DNA from: Prauserella rugosa
GTDB lineage: Bacteria > Actinomycetota > Actinomycetes > Mycobacteriales > Pseudonocardiaceae
Assembly: GCF_000719975.1 (NCBI RefSeq)
Contig: NZ_JOIJ01000001.1
Coordinates: forward strand, 1 to 64,000
DNA: 64,000 nt
Direction: 5' to 3'
Shown: positions 8,769 through 17,208 of the stretch, piece after piece
Layout: each line of letters opens with the position of its first letter
Position numbering within the stretch: the first letter of the stretch is position 1
Position numbers and translations under genes: made by a program
The notes under the pieces: generated by a model
Database searches by the model: none
Told to the model about the DNA's origin: nothing
The model's input: only the letters and a program-made list of their open reading frames with translations

Positions 8769-10055
8769 GTGGAGCCTCCACGAACTCACCGGCTCCGCGC
8801 GCGCGACCCGCGCCGGGGCCGGCCGACCCTCGCCGAACGCAGGGAACACGAACGGTTCGCCCGCGCGGTCGATACCGGCCACGACCCGGAGTTCGCGGGT
8901 GAACTCGCCGTCGTCGAGGCCCTGCGTGAGCTCGGCAGGGACACCGAACAGGACGGCACGCCGTCGCCCTCGGCCCGCGTGCGGATCGCCGACCGAGTGT
9001 GGCCCACCGCCGACCGCACGCCGCCCGAACCGGCCCCGCACGACCCGCCCGTCCCGTTCCCCGGAACCGGCGAACCCACCACCACACAGCAGCCCACCAC
9101 ACAGCACCCCACCACACAGCGCCCCACCACACGGCCGGAACGCCCCCGGCGCACGCGGATGCCCGTCGTGGCGGCGGGGATCGCCGTACTGCTCGGCACC
9201 GGCGCGGCGGCCCTGCTGACCGCGAACGACGCCGCGCCGGGCGATGCGCTGTACGGGTTGAAACAGCTCGGCGAGAGCGCCGCGCTCGGGCTGACCTTCG
9301 ACGACGAGGACCGCGCCTACCGGCACCTGGACTACGCCTCCGACCGCCTGGGCGAGCTGACGGCGCTCGCGTCGGCGGGATCGCTCGACGACGACGCCTA
9401 CACCGAGGGATTCGACGACTTCACCGGGCACACGCATGCGGCCGTCAGCACGCTCACCGAGCTCGCGACGTCCACCGACGGCAGTGGGCTCGACCGGCTG
9501 CGCGACTGGGCCGAGTCGCAGGGCGTGCGGGTGGCGGCGTTGCCGGACGAGGCGCGCGATCTGCTGTGGCGCGTCGAGAGCAGGACGGCCGCGCTCGGCG
9601 AGCGGATGTCGTGCACGCGCATCACCTCGGGCGACCGCGACGAACTCGGGGTGCTACCCGCGGCCGGGTCCTGCGAGGCTCCGGTCACCGCGACCGGGCC
9701 CACCACCCCACCACGCGAACGGGCACCCGCCGCCGATTCCGGAACCGGGAAGGACGCACGCGATCCCGGCGACCGCGGCACCGGCGGTCCGGCGTTCGAA
9801 GCCGACGACGCCGCGCGCGATGCCGTCACCCTTGCCGGCGGCCCCGCGCACGACGCGGCATCCGAACCGGCGCCCGAGCCGACACCGCGCTGGCGGCCGC
9901 CCGAGCCGCCGTCCGCACCACGCCCGGCAGCCGACGTTCCGGCACCCGAGACCGGCCCCCGGCTGCCCGACGGCGGACGCGACCGCGACGAGCCGGTGAC
10001 CCTGGGATCGTTGCTGAACGGATTGACCGGATCGCCCGGGGTGAGCGCCGACTGA
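8769..10055 (+). CDS. DUF5667 membrane protein, RsbN-like anti-sigma candidate
   Basis: 428 residues. Residues ~15-60 (LAERREHERFARAVDTG, FAGELAVVEALRELG) form a helical cytoplasmic segment typical of RsbN-like anti-sigma factors; one transmembrane helix follows near 135-155 (VVAAGIAVLLGTGAAAL); then the DUF5667 extracellular domain beginning PGDALYGLKQLGES. The last ~140 residues are Pro/Ala/Asp-rich and probably disordered. A PTTQx pentapeptide repeat (DNA ~9076-9138) sits before the membrane helix. GTG at 8769 follows GGGAGG; a GTG at 8730 is the alternative. Function inferred from context: membrane sequestration of the adjacent sigma factor. Confidence 0.8.
   Translation: MEPPRTHRLRARDPRRGRPTLAERREHERFARAVDTGHDPEFAGELAVVEALRELGRDTEQDGTPSPSARVRIADRVWPTADRTPPEPAPHDPPVPFPGTGEPTTTQQPTTQHPTTQRPTTRPERPRRTRMPVVAAGIAVLLGTGAAALLTANDAAPGDALYGLKQLGESAALGLTFDDEDRAYRHLDYASDRLGELTALASAGSLDDDAYTEGFDDFTGHTHAAVSTLTELATSTDGSGLDRLRDWAESQGVRVAALPDEARDLLWRVESRTAALGERMSCTRITSGDRDELGVLPAAGSCEAPVTATGPTTPPRERAPAADSGTGKDARDPGDRGTGGPAFEADDAARDAVTLAGGPAHDAASEPAPEPTPRWRPPEPPSAPRPAADVPAPETGPRLPDGGRDRDEPVTLGSLLNGLTGSPGVSAD
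9076..9138 (+). repeat. 15-bp tandem repeats in the DUF5667 gene
   Basis: Roughly four units based on CCCACCACACAGCAC encode PTTQH/PTTQR/PTTR pentapeptides just before the predicted membrane helix. In-frame, slightly diverged. Confidence 0.8.
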
Positions 10056-10135
10056 GGCGTCGCCTCCACCCGTTATCCTGACTACTTCAGTGCACAGCCA
10101 GGTGAAGGCCGAACTCGACCGTGGAGGCGGTGTGC

Positions 10136-11110
10136 GTGGCGCTGTGGCGGGCCCGCAGTAAGGGACAGGAACGCGAACGGCTCGCTGCCCTGGCAGGTGA
10201 GGCCTCGGCCGACGCCGCCGTGGCCATGGAAGCCGAAGCGGCCGAGGCCGCTGAAGCCGCCAAGGAGACCGACCCGGCTGGCATCACGCCGGAGTCGAGC
10301 CCGCAGACCCCGGACGGCGACGAACCGCCGCCCCCTCCCGCACCGCCGGACCTGACGGCCGCGGCGTTCTTCGACGTCGACAACACGATGATGGTCGGCG
10401 CGTCGATCTTCCACTTCGCCCGCGGACTGGCCGCGCGCAAGTACTTCACGGCCTCCGACCTCGCCGGGTTCGCGTGGCAGCAGCTGCGGTTCCGCGTGGG
10501 CGGCAAGGAAGGCAACGTCGACGGGATCCGCGAACAGGGCCTTTCGTTCGTCGCCGGGGCCACCGTCGAGCAGCTGACCGAGGTCGGCGAGGAGATCTAC
10601 GACGAGCTCATGGCCGACAAGATCTGGGCGGGCACGCGGGCGCTGGCGCAGATGCACCTGGACGCCGGCCAGCGCGTCTGGCTCGTCACCGCGACGCCGG
10701 TCGAGCTGGCGGCGATCATCGCCCGCAGGCTCGGACTGACCGGCGCGCTGGGCACGGTGGCCGAGAGCATCGACGGTGTCTACACGGGACGGCTCGTCGG
10801 CGATCTGCTGCACGGGCGGGCGAAGGCACACGCGGTGCGCGCGCTCGCCGCGCGGGAAGGTCTGAACCTGCGACGGTGCACGGCGTACTCCGACTCGCAG
10901 AACGACGTGCCGATGCTGTCGGTCGTCGGCACGGCGGTGGCGATCAATCCGGACGCCGACCTGCGTGACACGGCTCGGGCGCGCGGCTGGGAGATCCGCG
11001 ATTTCCGCACCGGCCGGAAAGCGGCGAGGATCGGCGTCCCCTCGGTGCTCGGTGCGGGCGCGGTCGCCGGCGCCGTCGCGGGCGCGGTCGCCTACCGCCG
11101 CCGCGTCTGA
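10136..11110 (+). CDS. HAD-IB family hydrolase (SerB-like phosphatase)
   Basis: 324 residues. The HAD nucleophile motif FFDVDNTM is at ~78-86 after a charged, Pro-rich N-terminal region; LVTATPVEL is motif II and [11 protein letters not shown] motif III/IV. The C terminus ends in a Gly/Ala/Val-rich hydrophobic stretch and RRR, possibly a membrane tail. Family members dephosphorylate phosphoserine or lipid-linked substrates; M. tuberculosis SerB1 (Rv0505c) holds the same relative place, but substrate is not certain. Three GTG codons lie in frame (10121, 10130, 10136); the GGAGG at 10123-10127 favours 10136. Confidence 0.88.
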   Translation: MALWRARSKGQERERLAALAGEASADAAVAMEAEAAEAAEAAKETDPAGITPESSPQTPDGDEPPPPPAPPDLTAAAFFDVDNTMMVGASIFHFARGLAARKYFTASDLAGFAWQQLRFRVGGKEGNVDGIREQGLSFVAGATVEQLTEVGEEIYDELMADKIWAGTRALAQMHLDAGQRVWLVTATPVELAAIIARRLGLTGALGTVAESIDGVYTGRLVGDLLHGRAKAHAVRALAAREGLNLRRCTAYSDSQNDVPMLSVVGTAVAINPDADLRDTARARGWEIRDFRTGRKAARIGVPSVLGAGAVAGAVAGAVAYRRRV

Positions 11111-11118
11111 CGCAGTCC

Positions 11119-11165
11119 CCCAAGGGCCCTATGGTCGCGTTCAACGCAGCCATGGGGCCCTTGGG
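11119..11165. terminator. Long palindromic terminator-like element, copy 1
   Basis: Two 23-nt arms around a single base: left arm 11119-11141 (starts CCCAAGGGCCC), right arm 11143-11165 (ends GGGCCCTTGGG); 20 of 23 positions pair. It fills the gap between two convergent genes and so can end both transcripts. A second copy of the same design lies at 44127-44173. Confidence 0.8.
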
Positions 11166-11182
11166 CGCATTGGGCCGGCGCG

Positions 11183-12175
11183 TCAGCCCTGGAAGACGTT
11201 GCGGCGTTTGGCCAGGTGGCGATACAGCATCTGCTGGATGCTCTCGCGTACCTGGTCGTTGAGCGTGAACATGCGCATCGGATCGTCGACCGCGTCGGCC
11301 TCGTAGCCGTCGGTGAGGATCGGTTCGCCGAACTCGATCGTCCACTTCGTCGGCAGCGGAATCGCTCCGAGCGGGCCGAGCAACGGGAAGAACGGCGTCA
11401 CCGGGAAGTACGGCAGTCCGAGCAGCCGCGCCAACGGCTTGATGTCCCCGATCTTCGGGTAGATCTCCTCGGCACCCACGATCGCGACGGGGATGATCGG
11501 CACCTGCGCCCGCATCGCCGCCGACGCGAACCCGCCGCGGCCGAAGCGCTGCAGCTTGTAGCGCGCCGAGAACGGCTTGCCGACGCCCTTGAACCCCTCC
11601 GGCCACACGCCCACCAGCTCGCCGGCCCGCAGCAGGCGTTCGGCGTCGGGGTTGCAGGCCAGCGTCTGTCCCGACTTGCGCGCCAGCGTCCCGAGGAACG
11701 GCGTCTTGAACAGCAGGTCGGCACCGAGCATGCGCAGGTGCCGCTGTCGCGGGTGCTCCTCGTGGACGGCGAACGCGGTCATCACCGAGTCGATCGGCAG
11801 CACGCCCGAGTGGTTGCCGACCAGCAGGGCGCCGCCGTCGACGGGCAGGTTCTCCACGCCGAGCGTGGTGACGCGGAACCACTTCTCGTACAGCAGCCGC
11901 AGCGGGGGCAGCACGACCGTGTCGGTCAGTTCGGGGTCGAACCCGAACTCGTCGACGGGGTACTCGCCGGTGATGCGGTTGCGCAGGAACGTCAGGAGGC
12001 GGTCGAGCACGTCGTCCCGGCCGGTCAGTTCCTGCGCGGAGTCGGTTCCCTCGGCGTCCTGGCGGGGCAGCTCGACCACGGAGGCGTCACCGTCGTCGGG
12101 ACACGCCTCGGCGCGCGAGGCACCGGCCGCGTGCCGGTGCAGTCTGATGACCTGGGCCGACGATCCACCGTCCAT
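11183..12175 (-). CDS. Lysophospholipid acyltransferase family protein
   Basis: 330 residues. NHSGVLPIDSV around 121-131 holds the acyltransferase histidine, and GVWPEGFKGVGKP is the third block (substrate phosphate binding). The first ~55 residues are variable. Homologous in place to M. tuberculosis Rv0502, next to the same epimerase gene. It probably acylates a lysophospholipid at the membrane. ATG at 12175; only 9 nt separate it from the upstream epimerase stop, so they form one operon. Confidence 0.88.
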   Translation of the reverse strand: MDGGSSAQVIRLHRHAAGASRAEACPDDGDASVVELPRQDAEGTDSAQELTGRDDVLDRLLTFLRNRITGEYPVDEFGFDPELTDTVVLPPLRLLYEKWFRVTTLGVENLPVDGGALLVGNHSGVLPIDSVMTAFAVHEEHPRQRHLRMLGADLLFKTPFLGTLARKSGQTLACNPDAERLLRAGELVGVWPEGFKGVGKPFSARYKLQRFGRGGFASAAMRAQVPIIPVAIVGAEEIYPKIGDIKPLARLLGLPYFPVTPFFPLLGPLGAIPLPTKWTIEFGEPILTDGYEADAVDDPMRMFTLNDQVRESIQQMLYRHLAKRRNVFQG

Positions 12176-12184
12176 GCTGTCCCC

Positions 12185-13234
12185 TCACTCCCGTGACCGC
12201 TTGCCGCCCGCCGTGGCCAGCGCCTCAGCCACACGCTCGCCACCGACCGGACGGATACCCCGCCCGGTGAGGTAGTCGTCGAACGCGTCGCGGGTGCTCC
12301 ACCGCGGGGTGTAGCCGAAGTCCTTCTTGAGCCGGGTGGTGTCGACGACCCGCCCGAAGTTCAGCAGGCTGACCTGGTCGGCCGAGAAGTCGACGATGCG
12401 CGCGCTGCGCAGCACGGTCCCCACGGACGGCAGCATGCTGCGCGGCAGGGGCAGTTCGATCCTGCCCGCCCTGCGGATGGCCTGGGTGAGCGTCAGGACG
12501 CCGTCGGCGGCGATGTTGTACACGCCGGGCTTGTCCTCGAGCGTGGCGATCTCCAGCGCCGCGAGCGCGTCGGAGGAGTGCAGCATCTGCAGCCGCGAGT
12601 CGAACCCGAGCACCGTCGGCACCACCGGAAGCGCGAAGTACCGGGTGAGCACGGTGTCGACGTCGGGACCGACGATGTTGGCGAACCGGCCCATGGTGAC
12701 GGTGATGTCGGGCCGCCGCCGCGACAGCCCGCGCACGTAGCCCTCCATCTCGACGGCGTCCTTCGCGTAGCCGGACGGCGAGGTGGGCCCGAGCTCGGCG
12801 TCCTCCCCGAACACGGCGGGCGAACGCGCGCCCGCCCCGTAGACGGCAGCCGAGGACTTGACGACGAGCTTGCGCACGAGCGGCGACTTCTGGCACGCGG
12901 CGAGCAGGCGCATCGTGCCGATGACGTTGACCTCTTTGACCGCACCACGCCTGCTGGGGCCCGCGGGGTGGGCGTGCGTGGACGCGTGGACCACCGTGTC
13001 GACCTTGGCCGAGCTGATGATCTTGGCGATCAGCGGGTTGCGGATGTCGGCGCGGACGAACTCCGCGTGGCCTGCTCGACGCAGGATCTCCGGACGGGGC
13101 GGTGCGGTGTCGACGCCGATGACGCGTTCGAGATCGGGATTGTTGCCCAGCCGCGCGAGCAGCCTGCTGCCCAGCTCACCGGCGACGCCGGTCACGAAAA
13201 CGATGTTGGGCTGCGCGTAAGGCACGGGCGGCAT
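12185..13234 (-). CDS. NAD-dependent epimerase/dehydratase (extended SDR)
   Basis: 349 residues. IVFVTGVAGELGSRL is the Rossmann GxxGxxG site near residue 12, KSSAAVYG and SGYAKDAVE supply the catalytic Ser and YxxxK. Same family and neighbourhood as Rv0501 (annotated galE2). The substrate, probably a nucleotide sugar or a related polyol, cannot be read from sequence. ATG at 13234 with AGGGGG upstream. Co-transcribed with the acyltransferase. Confidence 0.87.
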   Translation of the reverse strand: MPPVPYAQPNIVFVTGVAGELGSRLLARLGNNPDLERVIGVDTAPPRPEILRRAGHAEFVRADIRNPLIAKIISSAKVDTVVHASTHAHPAGPSRRGAVKEVNVIGTMRLLAACQKSPLVRKLVVKSSAAVYGAGARSPAVFGEDAELGPTSPSGYAKDAVEMEGYVRGLSRRRPDITVTMGRFANIVGPDVDTVLTRYFALPVVPTVLGFDSRLQMLHSSDALAALEIATLEDKPGVYNIAADGVLTLTQAIRRAGRIELPLPRSMLPSVGTVLRSARIVDFSADQVSLLNFGRVVDTTRLKKDFGYTPRWSTRDAFDDYLTGRGIRPVGGERVAEALATAGGKRSRE

Positions 13235-13578
13235 CGAACCCCCTGGGTAGGCGGTTGTTCGCGCTGTGGAACGCGACGGGTGTCGTCAGTGCTGGCAGCT
13301 GCTGCGGTCAGCAGCTGTCGTCACCGGCGACGCCTGTCGGCCGATGACGAGACTGTGCTGGACACCGATCGTACGCCGGGTGTGATCCGCTCCGGCCACC
13401 GCTTACAGGACGTTAACGAGGTCGACCAGGTGTCGTCGCCCGAGATGGGGGCTGGCCGTCACCCGACTCCGGCGGAATGGACACGCGGGAAAGGTGCGGC
13501 AGGCGAAAGAGAGTGCGGGCCCGCGCCGCGCGCCCCGCCGGGAGATACCGGCGGGCACGCGGGCGTGGAGTCCGGGGC
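13235..13578. other. Intergenic stretch, 344 nt
   Basis: No gene seen. It should hold the promoter of the epimerase operon on the minus strand. The only clear structure is an 8-bp inverted repeat CAGCTGCT-N6-AGCAGCTG at 13296-13317. Confidence 0.6.
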
Positions 13579-13680
13579 TTACTTGCCCTGCTTGCGACGC
13601 TGAACGCGCGTGCGGCGGAGAAGCTTGCGGTGCTTCTTCTTGGACATACGCTTGCGGCGCTTCTTGATGACCGAGCCCAC
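13579..13680 (-). CDS. 33-residue basic AURKAIP1/COX24-type ribosomal peptide
   Basis: Encodes a 33-residue peptide starting [19 protein letters not shown] and ending RRKQGK; more than half of the residues are Lys or Arg. This is the actinobacterial AURKAIP1/COX24-domain peptide (Rv0500B in M. tuberculosis, found in mycobacterial 30S structures as bS22). GTG start at 13680 follows TAAGGAG. Too short for ordinary gene callers but conserved in this exact position between the epimerase and the HTH gene. Confidence 0.92.
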   Translation of the reverse strand: MGSVIKKRRKRMSKKKHRKLLRRTRVQRRKQGK

Positions 13681-13823
13681 TGGCGAACTCCTTAACCCGA
13701 TAGATCGTGAGGATGCGCGGGCGCCACCGGCACGGCCGCTTTGCCAGCGGCGTGCATGAGGCGACCACGCGCACGGCCTACCAGGTTACCCGGGGCTCGG
13801 CGCGGGCTCTCGAGCCGGTCTCC

Positions 13824-14039
13824 TCAACCGACGTCGAAGTAGGCGTTGTCGAGATAGTCGTGCACCGCCTTCTCCGGCACCCGGAAGGACTTGCCGACGC
13901 GAACGGCCGGCAGCTCTCCCGAATGCACGAGGCGGTAGACGGTCATCTTGGAGACGCGCATCAGCGACGCCACCTCGGCGACCGTCAGAAACTGGACCTG
14001 CCGTGGTCCTGGCAGATCCTCGTTGTTCTTCGCCGGCAT
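13824..14039 (-). CDS. Excisionase-type helix-turn-helix protein
   Basis: 71 residues with a MerR/excisionase-like winged helix: FLTVAEVASLMRVSKMTVYRLVHSGELPAVRVGKSFRVPEKAV. Position matches Rv0500A beside proC. ATG at 14039; upstream codons lack coding character. It binds DNA presumably, targets unknown. 144 nt upstream of the ribosomal peptide gene on the same strand. Confidence 0.85.
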   Translation of the reverse strand: MPAKNNEDLPGPRQVQFLTVAEVASLMRVSKMTVYRLVHSGELPAVRVGKSFRVPEKAVHDYLDNAYFDVG

Positions 14040-14186
14040 AGGTCTCACCGTGTCCCTTTTCGGGCACGTGTCCCGCCACGCGGCTTCCCCTCCGTGTGAC
14101 TTCGACACGTACGTGCTATTAGCGAGGGTAGCGGGACGGGTGTGGCGAATGCGACGGCCGTCGAGGCGATCGCCCGGGCGAGTGGG

Positions 14187-14993
14187 TTACTCCTCGTGGA
14201 CCTTGCCTAGCTCGATGGAGCGATCACGAGCCGATTCGATGGCGTCGAGCAGGGCCGCACGCACGCCGTGCTTCTCGAGCTCGCGGATGCCGTTGATGGT
14301 CGTGCCCCCCGGTGAGGTGACATTCTCGCGGAGCATGACCGGGTGCTGGCCGCCCTCGTCGAGCATCTTGCCCGCGCCCACGGCGGCCTGGACGATCAGC
14401 TGCTGCGCCACGGCCCGCGGCAGGCCGAGCAGGATGCCGGCGTCGATCATCGCCTCGACGAGGTAGAAGAAGTACGCCGGGCCCGACCCGGACAGCGCGG
14501 TGACGGCGTCCTGCTGCGACTCGGGCAGCACGATCACCTTGCCGACCGACGACAGCAGCTCCTCGACCGTGCGCAGCTGCTCATCAGTGGCGTGCTTGCC
14601 CGGTGAGACGGCGCTCATGGCGGCGCCGACAAGCATGGGCGTGTTCGGCATGACGCGAACGACCGGCGTGCCCTCGGGGAGCCTGCGTTCGAACAACGAC
14701 GTCGGCAGGCCCGCACACATCGACACGACCAGCGAGCAGGGGCCGACGAGGCCCGACAGCTCGTCGAGCACCGGGTCGATGTCCTGCGGCTTGACGGCGA
14801 CGACGAGCACGTCGGCGCGCTTGGCCGCATCGGCGACCTCGACCCCCGCGACGCCGTAGCGCTCGGTCAGTTCGGCGGCGCGCTCCGGGTGCCGCTCCGT
14901 GAACAGCAGGTCCTCCGGGGCGTATCCGGCGTGGAGCAACCCGGACAACAACGCCTCGCCGATCTTTCCGGCACCAAGCACAGCGACAGTCAT
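14187..14993 (-). CDS. proC: Pyrroline-5-carboxylate reductase
   Basis: 268 residues, normal length. Converts pyrroline-5-carboxylate to proline with NADPH. Signatures: VAVLGAGKIGEALLSGLL at the N terminus, RVMPNTPMLVGAAMSA, and the C-terminal SPGGTTINGIRELEKHGVRAAL, which is the family hallmark. ATG at 14993; no strong ribosome site. Same place as Rv0500. Confidence 0.97.
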   Translation of the reverse strand: MTVAVLGAGKIGEALLSGLLHAGYAPEDLLFTERHPERAAELTERYGVAGVEVADAAKRADVLVVAVKPQDIDPVLDELSGLVGPCSLVVSMCAGLPTSLFERRLPEGTPVVRVMPNTPMLVGAAMSAVSPGKHATDEQLRTVEELLSSVGKVIVLPESQQDAVTALSGSGPAYFFYLVEAMIDAGILLGLPRAVAQQLIVQAAVGAGKMLDEGGQHPVMLRENVTSPGGTTINGIRELEKHGVRAALLDAIESARDRSIELGKVHEE

Positions 14994-15071
14994 GACTTCA
15001 GGTTAGGCGCCTGCCCACCCCGGCTCGAACGCCGCCACGTGACGTCGGTGGCGCCCGCTACCCCGAGCACG

Positions 15072-15893
15072 TCACCGCGCGGCGGGGGCCAGGGCGAGTT
15101 GGCGGGCCTGGCAGACGATGCGGCCCTGGGCGTCCACGACGAGTGCGTCGGAGTCGAACCAGCCCTCGTGGACCGACCGGCTCTCGACGTGTACCCGCAG
15201 CCATCCGGGCGCCGGCCGGGTGCGCACCAACGCCGTCAACTGAGCGGTCGGCGCCCATCCGGCACGGCCGAGGTTGAACACCACCGGCGGGTTGATGTCC
15301 CCTGCGAGCAGCGCGAAGTACGGATCGGCGACGCCGTTCCGCGGACGGGCCCACAGCCGCAGCCGCGGCGGGTCGCCCGTGCGGCCGGAGAGATATCCCG
15401 CCGTGGCCGGGTCGATCCGTACCTCACAACCTTGCGCGAGGTGGAAGACCCCTTCGAGGTCGTTGCCGTCGAGCGGCACGGTGCCCGCCGGTGGTTCGAC
15501 CGGCGCTGAGGGGGCGTCGTGCCAGTCCGGCTTGCGCACCGGAAGCCTGCCGGCCGTCACCCTCGCCTCGACACAGCTGCGCCCGCGCTGTTCCAACGTC
15601 ACCGCCACGACGGTCGCGCGCCTGCCGACCTTGCGGACATCGGTACGCAACAGCACCGGGCCGATCGCGGGCGGGCGCAGGAACTCCGCGCTCACCACCA
15701 ACGGGTCGATCGCGGGTTCGCCGGCTTCCCGCACCGCCGTCAACGCGGCCCTCGCGAGCAGGGCGAGCAGGAAACCGCCGTGCGGATGGTTGCCGATGGA
15801 CCATTCCTGCCGCAGGTCGGCGGTGAACGTCCCGTCCCCGAGGGAACGGACGGCACACGCGGACCCGAATGCGGCGCTCTCCGGGGCGCTCAC
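15072..15893 (-). CDS. Thioesterase-family protein (double hot-dog)
   Basis: About 273 residues. The N-terminal half has the acyl-CoA thioesterase signature WSIGNHPHGGFLLALL, the C-terminal half a second hot-dog repeat ending VDAQGRIVCQARQLAL. It resembles TesB-like acyl-CoA thioesterases; position fits Rv0499. The frame is open to 16307 but the upstream part is Arg/Cys-rich and unlike protein, so a GTG at 15893 is used; it lacks a ribosome site, so the start is tentative. Confidence 0.72.
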   Translation of the reverse strand: MSAPESAAFGSACAVRSLGDGTFTADLRQEWSIGNHPHGGFLLALLARAALTAVREAGEPAIDPLVVSAEFLRPPAIGPVLLRTDVRKVGRRATVVAVTLEQRGRSCVEARVTAGRLPVRKPDWHDAPSAPVEPPAGTVPLDGNDLEGVFHLAQGCEVRIDPATAGYLSGRTGDPPRLRLWARPRNGVADPYFALLAGDINPPVVFNLGRAGWAPTAQLTALVRTRPAPGWLRVHVESRSVHEGWFDSDALVVDAQGRIVCQARQLALAPAAR

Positions 15894-16419
15894 GAACGGC
15901 TGGCCAACGGCCGTGGAAGCCGATCGGCACCGCGCGACGATCCCGACTTCACGGCACGCGACCGATCGCAGGACTGGACCCACTTCGCACCGGGCGGAAC
16001 GTCGACGCGCACGGTCACCCCTTCTCCCACCTGCCTGCAGAGTGGCACGAACCGGGACGCAACGCGGCCGGCGCGCGCACCCCCTTGTCTGCGGCCGTGC
16101 TCGCGCAGAATAGGCAGCGGAAGCGGGTGTTGCCCACCGTTCGCGTGGCGGACACCCGATTCGACCAATGTGTTCACGCCACGCCGGTCGGCGATCGGGT
16201 CGAGTGAACGCAGCGGCTCCACACAAGGAACGATACGGCTCCCCGACCGGTGGATCACACCACCCGAGGGGAAATTGATCTTGAAAATCCGCTACGCCGC
16301 TCGTCACGGCACGTGAGTGGTTCGCACCACAGCGCGATCATGAGGCGGCCCGAGTTCGACGGCCGATCGCCGGGACGCGGATAAGGGAGCTCCCCTCGAC
16401 CGCCCCCTCAACCGCCCCC
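15894..16419. other. Intergenic stretch, ~526 nt
   Basis: No convincing gene on either strand: long open frames exist but are Arg/Pro-rich by-products of GC content. The right end (16399-16424) has a 12-bp direct repeat CCGCCCCCTCAA just after the end of the TIM-barrel gene. The left half may contain the promoter of the thioesterase gene. Confidence 0.5.
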
Positions 16420-17205
16420 TCAACCGAGGTGCAGCCGGGTGAACAGCAGCGCCTCGCTGAGCATCTTCGCCCGCTCCGACTCGGTCCGGGCGCTGCGGGT
16501 GTTGACCTCGAGCACGACCTGTCCGCCACGCTCGCCGAAGCCGGTGCCGGCCAGCTTCTCCAGTAGTTCGGCGCACGGCTGCGTGCCGCGGCCCGGCAGC
16601 AGATGCTCGTCCTTGGCCAGCCCGGTGCCGTCTCCCATGTGGACGTGCGTGAGCCGCTCCCCCATCCGCTCGGCGAGGGCGAGCGCGTCCATGCCCGCGG
16701 TGGCGGTGTGCGACAGGTCGAGGGTGTAGTGGGCGTGGCCGACGTCGGTCGGGTCGACCGACGGCCGGAACGCCGACACGGTCCGCCCGCGCGGCGTGCG
16801 CACGGGGAACATGTTCTCGACGGCGATGTGCACCCCGCTCGAGGCCTCGAGTTCGGCCACGAGGTCGGCGAAGCCTGCCGCGTAGCGACGTTGCCAGCGG
16901 AACGGCGGGTGCACCACGACGGTCGGCGCGCCCAGGTCGACCGCAGCCTCGACCGAGCGGCGCAGCCGCACCACCGGATCGGGAGACCACACGCGCTGGG
17001 TGATCAGCAGACACGGCGCGTGCAACGCGAGCACCGGCATCCCGGTCTCACGACTGCGCCTGCGGACGGCGGTGACGTCCTGGCTCTCGGGATCGGCCCA
17101 GACCATCACCTCCACGCCGTCGAAGCCCAGCGAGGCCGCCATCTCGAAGCCGGAACGGGCACGCAGCGGCCATACCGACGCGGTGGAGAGTCCGACCTGG
17201 ATCAC
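16420..17205 (-). CDS. Sugar-phosphate isomerase/AP-endonuclease-type TIM barrel protein
   Basis: 261 residues of the xylose-isomerase-like TIM barrel superfamily: VEVMVWADPES, LHAPCLL, VVVHPPFRWQ, IAVENMFP, LDLSH, THVHMGDG and VVLEVNTR give the metal-binding Glu/His/Asp pattern. Position equals Rv0498. Substrate unknown. GTG start at 17205; the gene lies 3 nt after the end of the next upstream gene, so it is in that operon. Confidence 0.85.
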   Translation of the reverse strand: MIQVGLSTASVWPLRARSGFEMAASLGFDGVEVMVWADPESQDVTAVRRRSRETGMPVLALHAPCLLITQRVWSPDPVVRLRRSVEAAVDLGAPTVVVHPPFRWQRRYAAGFADLVAELEASSGVHIAVENMFPVRTPRGRTVSAFRPSVDPTDVGHAHYTLDLSHTATAGMDALALAERMGERLTHVHMGDGTGLAKDEHLLPGRGTQPCAELLEKLAGTGFGERGGQVVLEVNTRSARTESERAKMLSEALLFTRLHLG

Positions 17206-17208
17206 GCG

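Noticed and set aside
15890..16258. Minus-strand frame of 122 residues upstream of the thioesterase gene
   Set aside because: No family similarity and no ribosome site; composition like neighbouring non-coding frames.
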